This document shows positions 32,227 through 42,297 of a DNA stretch of 64,000 bases, one piece after another. The stretch covers positions 15,596,815-15,660,814 of the forward strand of contig OX393566.1 in the NCBI GenBank assembly GCA_947652115.1, given 5' to 3'. The number at the start of each line of letters is the position of its first letter. Position 1 is the stretch's first letter. A model generated the notes under the pieces. The model was given only the letters and a program-made list of their open reading frames with translations. It was not told the DNA's origin and did no database searches. The stretch comes from Blastomussa wellsi (taxonomy: Eukaryota; Cnidaria; Anthozoa; Scleractinia; Plerogyridae). Both the position numbers and the translations under genes were made by a program.

Positions 32227-33767
32227 CTTAACAGACTTCTCTGACATCTCCTTGGAGTATTTGTGGGGAATGTGCTGTACACATGCATCCTTTAGTGGTT
32301 GGAAGGCATCAAAATACTCCACTAGCATTCTTGAAACTAAAACAATGTAATTAAATCTTTGCTTGACTTGATCATTTGCACTTGGCAGAAATGTCACGTT
32401 TGAAACTGTTTGAAGATCTTGTTGTGGAGCTTCATTTGGCAATGAATTACCTGAAACCCTGTTTAAAAACATCAAATGGTTGACCCAATGGAGATCTTGA
32501 TTTTGCTTTGCCATTGTCACGTTTTTCCTCTGGATTTCCAAGTCAATGTTGTCAAATGCAATGGTAAATCCAGGATGGCAGTTAATTTGATGTTCCTTCA
32601 AGGCTTCATTAGCCTTCATGGCCAGGTCACGAGACAGGCATTGCTCTGCACATGTGTCAGCAGAACAAACATGGGAGGCAGCACTTGCTCTCTCTTGTAA
32701 TTCCTTTGTCCTTGAGTTTTCATTTGAAATTCTTTCTTTTGCAGCATGAAGTGGACCGTCAAAGCTTTCTCCCAGTGTATCGAGCTTAGCTAGTACACTC
32801 TTGTTGGAACAGGTTATCTTTAGCTTGGATAATCGGTCAAGAGTCCCCTTAAATGAACAGGAAAGAGCATGTATTGTGATCAAAATGATCTTTATAGTAG
32901 TTAATAAAAGTAACAATTAAAGTATACTGACATAAATAATTCCAGGAAATCAGTGTTCTCTAAATTAATAATTTTGTGAATTCAGACATAGTGGGGATTT
33001 GGGTCTAGGAGGCACCCCTTTCTGGAGACATAATGGTGATTTCAGTTGGATAATAATGAATATAAAAGACATTTTTAGCTGCTTTGTAGTCCTTTTTTGG
33101 TTTGTTGTGATATATTTTCTATTGGTAACTCGTGTGCCAAGGAAACTGCATTTGAAGTTCATAATTTGAGGTGTTCCAGTGATATAGTAAAAATGAGAAA
33201 TTAGTTACCCCCCCCCCCCCCCCGAAAAAAAAAAAACACAGAAAACATAGTGGAAAATTGTTTGTTCTTGGAAAATATATACAGTGCTAATTTATCAGGC
33301 CCAGTTTATGGACCACAAATAATAAAATATATTATGCCCCTCTTCCACTCCCCAATTACAGTAAAATTATTGTTTGGAAAAATAATTTCACACGAAAGTC
33401 ACATGTAAACAAAATGAAAAATCATAAAATCATTTGGTGCTATTTCTAATTCTCAAAAAGTTACAAGAAAAGCGAAGCTAAAAATTCATACCTCGATTGA
33501 TCTCATTTTAATAAGGGTTCCAAGCACACTGGTGGTGGCATTCATTTGCGAATTCCTCTGCTTCAGTAAAACTGATCCTGCTATGGCCACACTGGGAAAC
33601 CACTTCTCATCTCGTGACACTACTACATAGGAAACAGTTGTTTCCGACAATTTTTTTTGGCGTTTCGTCCATACACGAAGCAATGATCTGGAATCACTTA
33701 GCCAATATGAATAAACGCGGGAAAAATTGTCGCCCAGTGAGAAGCCTGTTCTAACGCAAGTTCTCAT
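32227..33767 (-). pseudogene. DUF6589-like transposase fragment of the RecQ transposon, two exons
   Basis: Exon 1 runs from 33767 to about 33492 and ends at a GTATGA donor. Exon 2 runs 32847-32227, from a TTTAAG acceptor to a GTAAAC donor. Exon 1 begins MRTCVRTGFSLGDNFSR. Exon 2 holds the segment HPGFTIAFDNIDLEIQRKN and DLHWVNHLMFLNRVSG, which I recognise from the DUF6589 group of cnidarian and fish transposon proteins. Later exons are missing: the nested transposon begins at 31885 and nothing follows on its other side. The catalytic residues of this class are not certain to me, so the transposase call rests on family resemblance and on location between the inverted ends. Confidence 0.6.
32848..33491. 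repeat. Intron with homopolymer runs (C16 and A12)
   Basis: The intron of the DUF6589-like gene contains a run of 16 C at 33208-33223 followed by G and 12 A. A separate 14-A run lies at 32095-32108. No gene seen within. Confidence 0.65.
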
Positions 33768-33855
33768 TGGCTTTTTAGTAAACAGTAACTAAGCGCCGAT
33801 TGGCTCTTTTATAATCTCCGCGTGATATTTATGAACAATGGGAAAGGAATTCGCC

Positions 33856-33925
33856 GGTCGATTCAGCAGACGTTCGTTGGGGAGGAATGCGTGACGAGCC
33901 TAAAGAACATCTGCGTAGGAGGCTA
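33856..33925 (-). repeat. Right terminal inverted repeat of the RecQ transposon
   Basis: Mate of 26079-26148. The target duplication ACTAATGGA follows at 33926-33934. Confidence 0.88.
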
Positions 33926-33934
33926 ACTAATGGA

Positions 33935-34253
33935 AGGTTTAAATTCTCTTTTAGTGGTAGCATACCTGCATTTGCTTGGCTTGCAACTGCTACTGGGAAC
34001 TTTGGGGTGGAACTTAGTTCTGACCTGGTTGAGCAGCTGGAAACCTTCCCCTGCTCCGGCCCCGGCCCCTGAAATATGAGCTTCTCCCTCTGGTTGGGAA
34101 GCTTGGTAGGTGATTGGACCATTGGCTTTGAATCGCTTTGGAAATAAACTCTGCTGTATTTTCTCTGTCGGAATTCATGGATTTACCTTGAGATGACCCA
34201 GGATTCTGGTCGATTACTTGGATATCGGCTTCAGTTCCACCCGTTGCTGCCAA
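33935..34253 (-). pseudogene. DIRS gag-like N-terminal region
   Basis: Starts at ATG 34253. It contains an arginine/glycine repeat (RGRGRSRGRF), typical of the DIRS gag/leader region. A second phase then continues (PKFPVAVASQANAGMLPLKENLNL) to the transposon insertion point at 33934; the frame change near 34020 suggests an indel. The continuation of the coding region is at 26078 downwards, entering the reverse transcriptase. The total gag length here is short compared with typical DIRS elements. Confidence 0.6.
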
Positions 34254-34261
34254 TTGAGCGA

Positions 34262-34698
34262 AGCAAAAAGGCGAGGTTACTAAGGGGCGCCGGCAGATAT
34301 AGCAGGGTGGCCTCGAGTTTTAAGCTGTTTTTTCAGAGTTACTTACTTACTTAGGCCCATCGCTCCCAGTGGAGCATAGGCCATCGACGAATTTCCTCCA
34401 GCGCACCCTGTTCTGGGCTTTCTTTGTCACTTCTGACCAGTTCAAGTCTTGCTGTTTAAGCTCTTCTTCAGTGTCTCGTCTCCAGCTGTTTCGGGGTCGT
34501 CCTCGCTTCCTCTTCCCCTGAGGGTTCCAAGTCAGGACTTGCCGCGTGATGCTGGATACCGGCTTCCGAAGGGTGTGTCCGATCCAACCCCACTTTCTTT
34601 TCAGGATTTTTCAGAGTTGTAAGCTTTAAAAATGCTGTCATTGAAGCAAAATAAAGGCATTTACATTGTTATATCGAGACGAGTATTATGATGTACAA
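34262..34698 (-). repeat. DIRS 5' terminal repeat, split by an RTE fragment
   Basis: Inverted match to 22831-22962 on the left (AGGCGAGGTTACTAAGGGGC and neighbours) and, at its outer edge, to the internal complementary region near 23128-23163. Bases 34341-34606 plus one 12-bp duplication are inserted sequence. Confidence 0.75.
34341..34606 (-). mobile_element. 5'-truncated RTE-type LINE 3' end
   Basis: On the minus strand this codes for a reverse-transcriptase C-terminus (WGWIGHTLRKP; GKRKRGRPRNSWRRDTEEEL; RVRWRKFVDGLC). It ends in a short AAGT tandem tail, as in RTE elements. A 12-bp duplication TTTTTCAGAGTT flanks it at 34329-34340 and 34607-34618. It is inserted in the DIRS 5' repeat. The mate repeat at 22880 is uninterrupted and gives the empty site. 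Confidence 0.85.
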
Positions 34699-34720
34699 CT
34701 CTGATTATTGATAATCTCAT

Positions 34721-35012
34721 GTCATGTTGATTAATTAATCTTTCACATTAAATTTACGGAGCTGAAAATTTGCCATCACTCTCATTTCCACAACTCATGA
34801 TAACAGTGACATTGCTGATCCTATGCAGTACGCGGGACGCATGTCACATAAGAACTCAGTAAAAATGACCTAGCTCTCCAGGAGTTCTCGTAGCTCAGTG
34901 GATGGAGTGCCCGCCCGGTGTTCGGAAGGTCATCGGTTCGATTCCTGTCGGGGACTCAGAATTTTTCTTTGTCCCACGCTCGTGTCATGTTGATTAATTA
35001 ATCTTTCTCATT
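34721..35012. repeat. 30-bp direct repeats around a SINE-like segment
   Basis: GTCATGTTGATTAATTAATC and ten more bases occur at 34721-34750 and 34983-35012 with two mismatches. They bracket the tRNA-like segment. They could be a long target duplication, or the segment could be a locally duplicated unit. Confidence 0.65.
34883..34954 (+). repeat. tRNA-derived SINE head
   Basis: A-box-like TAGCTCAGTGG (34891) and B-box GGTTCGATTCC (34935-34945) have tRNA-like spacing. The first seven bases GTTCTCG can pair with CGGGGAC at the end if G-U pairs are allowed. The anticodon stem does not form cleanly and a non-tRNA tail follows, so I call a tRNA-derived SINE rather than a working tRNA gene. RNA polymerase III promotion is possible. 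Confidence 0.65.
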
Positions 35013-36010
35013 TAACTTGTCGATAATAGCAATTTTCAAAAATGGAGGGTAGGTGCCAATCGAGAGCAACGCAGGCAAAGAGCAAACAAGTGTGGGCAAA
35101 AAGCAAATGAAGAGGGGCAACCATGGCAACCTCCACGGGTCACCTCCAAGGTAAAGGAACTCCAAGACAGATGTAAGTGCTTGGAGAAAGGAGGACCCGA
35201 TGGGAGGCAGCCATAGGGGCAGACCCTCCAAACAATGAATCTCCAAGTACGTAACTGCTGGGAGGCGCCCCCTCCAAGCAAGGTAAGATGGCCGGATAAT
35301 GCTAACCGGCAAGAGGGCAATGGGCAACAGCAAGCAATTAACGCTCCCTGTTGAAAGACAAGCAGGCACAAAACAAATGGTAACAAGAACAAAAATAAAA
35401 CCGGGCAAACAAGCAATCATCTGTAAAATTTTATTTAACAAGTTCTTAACCATTTGAAGTACAACTTATGAGCACATAGTTGAAATGTTTTATTCAAATA
35501 ACTCTTTAAAACCATGTAGAGTACAGCACTTGAATACTTAGTTGAAATGTTTTATTCAAATGTTGAGTGCAGCACATAACCACACAGTTAAATGAACAGT
35601 GTATACTGAATGCATAATCAGCTATTTGATAAGTTCCATTATGTAAAAGTTCAAAAGGAATGAGTCGGATAGAATATTTCCTTGTAGTTGGGGTGGGGGT
35701 GGGGGAGGTGCTTCCCCAAATATCCAATAGGGATATGTGTCATAGGCCAACAATGGTTTGGCCTGTTTTGGACTCCTTATCTAGAACATGTATTCTTATT
35801 TGAGACATTTCCTAAAATTGAGTACAATGTTCTTCACAATGGGGTTGACAAAACTGTTAACAGAGCAGCTTCTCCACCCAAGGCCACCCTGACACAGTTT
35901 TGTGTAAAATTGCATCTATGGCGAACAATGAAAACAAGTGCACAAATTATCATTGATTTACTTTTCAAACTCTATAATGAATCTAACTAAGCTATGCATT
36001 TGGGAATAAA
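35013..36010. other. Non-coding region with a degenerate two-copy repeat
   Basis: GC-richer 35040-35400, then AT-rich. AGTTGAAATGTTTTATTCAA occurs twice about 61 bases apart (near 35478 and 35539). A fragment near 35075 is shared with 17545. Overlapping ORFs here have low-complexity composition and no motif; none is called. Confidence 0.5.
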
Positions 36011-36161
36011 CCAAATCCGATATATTAATATTCTAACATGTCACCGAGGCTTGGGGGAATTAAACAAAAGTTTTAGAGGCTTAGGGATGAATAAATAATT
36101 TCTTTTGTTTTATTCCCCCAAGCCTCGGCGCCATGCTAGAATATTAATATATCGGAATTGC
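36011..36161. repeat. Hairpin MITE with arms of about 60 bp
   Basis: The arm 36011-36070 is the reverse complement of about 36102-36161 with four or five mismatches, including ACCGAGGCTTGGGGGAAT and its mate, and a central loop of about 31 bases. No coding capacity. Near-full palindromy of this sort is typical of foldback MITEs; TATATTAATATTCT within the arm is itself AT-palindromic. Confidence 0.8.
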
Positions 36162-36311
36162 AATAAATTTGTGACCATTTATTATTTTATGGCCAGGAAA
36201 TTTGTAAAGATTTTTTGGCTGGTGGTCTTGGTTAGGTGTTCGACTGTGAATGTCCCAAGGTAACTGTTGTTGGGTTGGTCATTTTATCTTCATGTTCACA
36301 AGCTTGTTACA

Positions 36312-37339
36312 CTAAGAAGGGTCTAAAACCCCTATCTCAGCACTCCTTTCTACACTCTTGTAAATCTCAGACGAACACGGTGAACATGTTTGAGCACTGC
36401 ATTCCTTGACTAAGCCACAGTAGCAAACATTTGGTGGATCAATCTCTTTAGGAACATACACATCTGTCCTCTTGTGGTAGCGAAAACTTGCAGGGTCATA
36501 TTTAATGAAACAGTTGAAATTAAATTGTGTCTGAAAACAAGGTTGCATGCTTCAAATACTGGCTGGCATGCACATGTTTTGTTTCCCCTCCCTTGCATAG
36601 TATTAATGCTTAATCCTAAACCAAGGTTCCTATTCAGAAGGTCTGTGTGATAAGGTATGGTCTGTCCAATTGTCCACACTGTTGACCTTGCGGTGTCTAA
36701 CAGGAGAGAGCAGGCATTGAAATACCACTTGCAAGAGTCTTTGATGTCCTGCTAGAGACCCTTGGTTATAGTAACACAACTAAAGTGGCTGATAGCATCT
36801 CTTAGCTGAAGGCCAGTGGATACAAACGTGCACATTTAGAGCTGTTGCTGAGGACTGTTGTCCTCACACAAAATTGACTTTAGAATTGACATGAAATGGT
36901 GGCAGAATGTTTTTGTCTCTTTCCCAGTAAACCGATGGGATTTAGGGATCCCTTTCTTCCCAGGGAGAACCACTTTTTTTACCTTCTTATACAATCTGCT
37001 AGCCCCAATTTCTTTCCAAGTGGTAAGATGGGAGGCTAAAGCACAACTGGGTGCATCCCTAGCTAGATTAGTACAATTAGGCATGAGCTTGCTTTTGTCA
37101 TTGGCATGGACAAGCATAACCTCATGTAACTGCTGGCATACATCATTTGAATTGTGCAGAGGCTCAGCAAAAGTCTTGTCAACCAGTGGATCCAAAAGGG
37201 AGCAGCTTCTTGCCGGGAATTTAGACTTCTTATATAATGTAATAACTTTGTTCTTTTTTGTAGATTTGGCAATTATTGTCTGATTCAACTCTTTCCTTTT
37301 TGCTTTGACCTTTTTTGCTACCTGAAGCCTTTCTTTCAT
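36312..37339 (-). pseudogene. Unclassified transposon-like ORF remnant
   Basis: Three minus-strand segments. 37339-36836 is lysine-rich (KERLQVAKKVKAKRKEL; GKKGIPKSHRFTGKETKTF). 36679-36410 contains LGLGLSINTMQGR. 36548-36312 contains RYHKRTDVYVPKEI and a cysteine pair CYCG followed by CSPC. The NTMQGR and CxCG segments resemble, from memory, an uncharacterised multi-copy family in cnidarian genomes with a C-terminal zinc-binding end. No enzymatic motif is visible. The segments are in different frames with non-coding DNA between them, so the gene is broken. Host origin cannot be excluded. Confidence 0.4.
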
Positions 37340-37889
37340 CGAGAGGTGAGATTCACTACAATTTGCCCCTGCAAGAATGAAGTCAGTTTCACTTGCATTT
37401 TGCTGACCTACAGTGTGGAATTAATATCTACAGGAAAAATATTAATCATCAGTGTTTGAGCCAGCTCAACTGTCTTTGCAAAGGGACAAATTGGCAATAG
37501 CAGGGGACAGAGCATAATTCATTGTAATCCCATCCAATAAATTGTGTTTTTGCTGCCCAAGGGAAAATAAAACAATGTTGTGGCTGCTTTAACTGTACAA
37601 AAAATGTACATAAGTAGGTAAATGTATATTGAGTTTTATTTTTACAGTTTTTAAATTTACATTAATTAACCAACCAGAAACTGTGTAATTGCACAGCTGA
37701 ACATACATTTAAGTGCTCTCTTACCAACTACCTTTGTTATACATGTCAGTATACTTTTAACGTGGTCACATAACAGTGACACTAAATAAGGAAGTCAGGA
37801 TAAAATGTTTTCATTCCATCTTTTCCAGTTTTGCTCATTAAAACCTCTTTCATTTTCCAAAAATTTTGTCTTGATGCTTGACTTGTTGT
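37340..37889. other. Non-coding gap
   Basis: AT-rich, with no ORF or repeat recognised between the unclassified remnant and the hAT-type pseudogene. Confidence 0.5.
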
Positions 37890-39215
37890 CCAGTAACTTT
37901 AATACTTCTGCCTTGGAAAGTGACCTCACAGCTGCGTGTTCCGGCTACAGTCTCAGGTGGCAGCTGGGGCGTTATTTCTTTGAGGTATTTTCAATCACTT
38001 GTCTTCATGGCTGTTATTTGTGAGACTGCAGATGAGATGGCTGGTTGTATAACAGATAAATACAAATGTTGCTTCTGGGAGACAAGGCTGAGCTATTTCA
38101 CTATTGGCATGTCATCCATCATTTCAGGCCCTTGGTTGCCACAAACTCACACTTCCTGTGGGCCTTCTCAAAACCAGCAGCTTTAACCTTGGGATCATCA
38201 TGACTTTCAAAGTATGCCAATAATGAGGACCAAGTACAATGAAGAGCCTCTAAAGCTCCATAGAAGGCAAACCACTGGATTTCATAAACTTCTTTAACCT
38301 TCAGTTGTGGTTGCTGAAAAATTTCTTGAAATTTCTTGAGCTGATGTGTTCGCAAAGATTTCTGAAAATAACTATAAAGTGCAAAGCTTCCTTCCATGTG
38401 GAAAGAAATTGAGTTCCAGTTAACGCCTCGCTAGCACACAAAGCAAGCTTGTGAGCCATGCAGTGGATGCTGATTAGGAATGGATCTACCCTCTTCAATC
38501 TTGCTGCCATGCTGCTGCTCTTACCAGTCATCACAGATGCACTGTCACTTCCAAACCTGACAACTTTTTTCTCATCCACATTGTGAGAACCCAGATATCC
38601 TTTACAATGTGGGTCACTGCATTTCCCAAAAGGTGAGTTTCTGGATTGAAATTGTTCAGGAAATTGTAAATTATCAGGTTTTCAGTTGTGTTAATATCAG
38701 TTGACTCATCAATCAAGAGAGAGACAAAAGGTCTCCCTTGAATCAGCATATCCACTTCTTTTTGAAATAGTGTGAAGATGCTTTGCTGCATACCCTCTGC
38801 TGTATAATAGGATCGATACGTTGCATTTTCCCCTCCATCTTTTTTACCAGTTCAACCCCAACGTCTTCGAAACGGCCGTGGAGAGAGGAATACTTATGGG
38901 TGACAACGTCTTCTTTGGCAAGCCAATAGATGCCCTTTCATCGCAGTGATAATACCTTGAGCCTGTTCACCAACAGCCTTCTCATGCGCTTTGATGAATG
39001 TTTCGCAGTCAAGCCTCTGTCATAACATCCTGGTGCTCACGTGAATTAACATGCCTTCTCAAAGTAGCGCTTTTAAAATTGGTGCAGCCTTTTTTGCCAC
39101 GAAAAGGGTTTTTCTTGTTTGCCAGCCGGCAGAAGAGACAACACGTTGCGTTATTTTCGTACCTTAACCACTTGTTTTGGTTCAACCATTTCGTCTGGAA
39201 ATTGCGAGGTTTCAA
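37890..39215 (-). pseudogene. Decayed hAT-type transposase (ZNF862/TTF zinc-finger class)
   Basis: The N-terminal segment (39215-39009) is a TTF/BED-like zinc finger (KWLRYENNATCCLFCRLA; SATLRRHVNSREH). Pieces in alternating frames follow: PFVSLLIDESTDINTTENLIIY (38791-38531), FGSDSASVMTGKSSSMAARLK with the ISIHCMAHKLALCAS helix (38579-38301), and EIQWFAFYGALEALH with a continuation (38397-38119 and on). This order fits hAT-family transposases related to domesticated ZNF862-like proteins: first catalytic D in LLIDEST, second in FGSDSAS. At least five frame changes make it non-functional. Terminal repeats were not found, and the C-terminal dimerisation motif is not in view. Confidence 0.72.
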
Positions 39216-39249
39216 TTTTGGCAGTCAAGCATCATTTTCCTCCTTGTGA

Positions 39250-42087
39250 AATTTGTTTTCATTTTTTTTTCCGCTTTGTCAATGGTTTTATCTGTCTCAT
39301 GTCAAAAATAACTCGAGAGTTTCCTCTTGGACATTGTTCCAAAGAAATGTAGATGTTTACAATGAAACGAACTGTCAACATGTGCAAATTCCACTGAAGC
39401 CAGTCACACGTAAAGTCTCATTTTACTTTCAAATGAGGTAACAGTGATCCTCGCATGACTATTCAGCTTTTGAACTTTTGAGTTTACAAGATGGTAGAGT
39501 GTGCAATAATTCGGCAAACAGTTATATGCATTGTCTAGTAGAACGACAGGATTTCATAACAATTTTGCAGAGTTATTTGGGAAAACACTGGCATCTACTA
39601 TGTTCAATTAGTTTGAAAATAAGGGCATACCAATTGCAAAACTGTGGATGAAACTGCGTAATGTGACACCATTCAACTCTTACGGCTTCTACATATGTGA
39701 CATGTTTTATTTTAGATGCGATCATTCAATATGGATCTCAGCTTAACCATACAATGCATAGTGAGTACTGTTTGACATTTGTTGTCATGCCTTAGTGTTA
39801 CAATTTTGGGAACTAAGATAAAGGTAGATGTTAATGAACTATGTCGCGGCAAATTTTGTCATTTACCTGAAAGACACGAAGCCCGAGTAACGCTCTTTGA
39901 GCGTCTAGTTGGTGGTAACGTTCTCTTTAAAAATGCTAGTGTACCAACTACTTGAGAAAAACTCCATAGCCAAAATAAATTGTGTACTCCAATCAAGGAA
40001 AGCTGAGGCGGCATGGTTCTCTTTCAGTTTCAATGGTAATGGGGCTCTGCTTTGCAACCCTTTGAGTTTGCCAAAGCTCTGCTATTAGCAGTACATAGCT
40101 ATTGAATTAAATCAGCCTATATTTATGACAGCATGTTTCAATGTAAATCTTAAACTAGACTTTGGTATTCTTACCATGTTTTGTATTTGTTGTTAGTAAC
40201 TTGCCAGGTTGAAAGTGATCCTGTTGGGTTATTCAAGGAAGATTACATGTTTTTGCAGAACACCCTTTTGGGTGCACTAGAATGTAAGTGTCACTCTTGT
40301 TGTGTAATGTATTGGAAAAGAACTTTGCAGGTATCATTTGTTTGTCACTGGTTGCAAGAAGTGGACGTTTTCACAAAATAACAGTCTTGAGGCAAAAAAA
40401 TAAATGTATTGTAAACGTTTGCAGATGAGCTGCACCTTTGTACCAAAAATTGATGTTGTAGCTCGTGGATTTATTTCAATGCTGAATTGAAGAAGTCCAC
40501 TTGCTTACAAAGTGTTTTAAAATTGTTTTGCATGTAGGCTTTAAACAAGGACCCTGACTATAAAAGGGATAGCTCCTCCCCCTCTTTTTCACGAAACCTC
40601 TGTTTCAGTGGCTTAATCAAACATGGCAGAGTATGTGAGGAAGAAGGGGAAAAGTCATTGCTCCAAAATATAAGTGGAATCCTCCCTTGGCATCTTTAAT
40701 TTTACCTCACAATACTCACTTTCGTCAAGTAAAACCAAAAAACACCAGTAATGCTTACAAAATTTGAATTTCACGCCAGTAACGGTTCCCCCGATTGTGA
40801 GATGCTCCAGAATGGTGCACAGACTCCTCTCAGCTGAGACATGTCTTCTTGAGCCTTGAAATTTAATGGCTTGTAGCTTTTCTTATTGTAGCGTGCTCAA
40901 GTCATGGTTTAATAGTTAACAAACAATAAAATCCTTTGCAAAAAGACCACTGTTTGCTTCATGGCGGCCATTGCGCCCATGATATTAGAAAGTGAGCCAC
41001 TTTGCATTCATCGCTGATTCCTTTCTGTTAATTTTGAAGTTTGTTATCAATTTGGCTTTACTTCTCTGATATTTTTTGGCTGATTCTTCATAGAAAAACC
41101 TGAAAGATGCCTTCTTGTTGTACACTATGGGCACGGATCTGAAAACATGAATGTCATGCGAAGTTCATGTGAGGGATGTCATTTGACTTTGGACGGGGTT
41201 GTTGACACCGTCTCTCGTGTTTGATATATTACTTCAACCACTTGCTATTTTTGGCATCAAGAAGTACATTGGTGATTTCATCTTAAGTGGCTTTTACAAC
41301 AAGCTCTTTGACCTACCTGTTGAATATTTTGGCAATATGAAAATGGAACAGTGATATAAAGAATTTGGTTTCCTTTGAATGATCTTTAGCACACCACTTT
41401 TTTTTTGCTTTAGCTTGCAGCTGTCACACCTTGTGCATTTTTTGTTAATTGTGGAGGGATACTTGAAGGATATGATGGAGGAAGTGGGGGTGATGCTGTG
41501 ACCTAGAATCCTTCCTTAGCAGTATTTGCATACTTCTGCTTCATGAAATCCTTCCTTTACTCTCAGGTTCTTGACGATGTAGGCTGCATCATTTTCAATG
41601 TAGTTTACCCATTCTTCCTGTCACCTTCGGTTAATTCAGTATTCCAGCACATCAAGCAAAAAATTGGAGGGGGGAGATATCGCCCTGGTTTTCAATCCCA
41701 AAATGTTTTGAATGAGTCATGCAGTACTGATATATGCAGGGCTTTCAATAAGATTTAAAGTAGGCATCTGCCTATTATCATGCACAAGTTTACTAACAGT
41801 TCATTTAAATTTCGAGTTTATTGTTAGTGAACGAGTGCAGGTAAATCCCGATAATTCACCAGCAATGAGTGCGTTAACATTTTTATTATTCAAATTGAAT
41901 ACACTACACAAAGAAACACTGCACTGAAACAACTATATGCTAGGTAAACCAGACAAAATGTTTGATTTTAAATTTAATACGTTTCAAAGTTGATAACAAA
42001 TTAATCATATTTTTTACAAAATATATCCTAAAATATATGAACATGGTAGTTAAATGAACACCGCATGGCTTAAAAAAGAATTTAAAA
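39250..42087. other. Gene-poor, AT-rich region
   Basis: No coding segment longer than about 90 codons, and none with a recognisable motif. No inverted or direct repeat pair was noticed apart from short A/T tracts. It could hold decayed insertions or host introns that I cannot identify. Confidence 0.5.
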
Positions 42088-42237
42088 CAGGGCTTGAAAT
42101 TGCGACCGATACGGTCGCAATTTTTTCCTTTTTTCCTTTTGCGACTATTCACCCAAATTAAGGATAAAATAAGAATTTTAATTCTTTTGTGTCTTGCTTA
42201 TAAAGAAAATGTGAAAAGTTTTGGTCAAAATCCAGTC

Positions 42238-42290
42238 CAATAGACCTCTTTAGCTTCCTGGTCACGTGGTCTGAAATGGGTAAACAAAAC
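42238..42290 (+). repeat. Left inverted repeat of transposase/YqaJ element copy 2
   Basis: The first 18 bases are a perfect reverse complement of 46216-46233. A further block (GGTCACGTGG, ATGGGTAAACAAA) pairs with about 46170-46200 with gaps. Confidence 0.85.
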
Positions 42291-42297
42291 ATTCAAG

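Larger units (their letters stand above)
26079..33925 (+). mobile_element. RecQ-helicase DNA transposon (AcademH-like) with 9-bp target duplication
   Basis: A 70-bp terminal inverted repeat beginning TAGCCTCCTACG (26079-26148, mate 33856-33925, two mismatches seen) is flanked by ACTAATGGA at 26070-26078 and 33926-33934. The element carries a RecQ-like helicase exon on plus near the left end and a two-exon DUF6589-like transposase fragment on minus near the right end. RecQ-type helicase plus this transposase class with 9-10-bp duplications matches, from memory, the AcademH lineage. Removing the nested transposon 27197-31885 leaves about 3.2 kb, too short for complete genes, so the copy is internally deleted. 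It interrupts the DIRS coding region. Confidence 0.75.
17791..34698 (-). mobile_element. DIRS-type retroelement expanded by four nested insertions
   Basis: A minus-strand element with inverted terminal repeats: 22831-22962 matches, inverted, 34262-34663. An internal complementary region at 23046-23165 pairs with both outer edges (22764-22831 plus 17791-17812 on the left; about 34660-34698 on the right). This layout, together with tyrosine recombinase and RT/RNase H frames, is diagnostic of DIRS. Insertions are a BEL/Pao element (17813-22763), a RecQ-bearing DNA transposon (26079-33925) containing another transposon, and an RTE fragment (34341-34606). Subtracting these leaves about 3.8 kb, short for DIRS, so part of gag is probably lost. 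The ends are exact to within a few bases only. Confidence 0.82.

Noticed and set aside
34883..34954. Functional tRNA gene
   Set aside because: A and B boxes are good but the anticodon stem does not fold and a SINE-like tail follows.
34998..35453. Minus-strand 151- and 126-codon ORFs, hydrophobic
   Set aside because: Leu/Pro-rich products in two overlapping phases over repeat-like sequence; no start context or domain.
41739..41780. Start of another CAGGG-type element (CAGGGCTTTCAATAAG)
   Set aside because: No matching inverted end was found within several kilobases.
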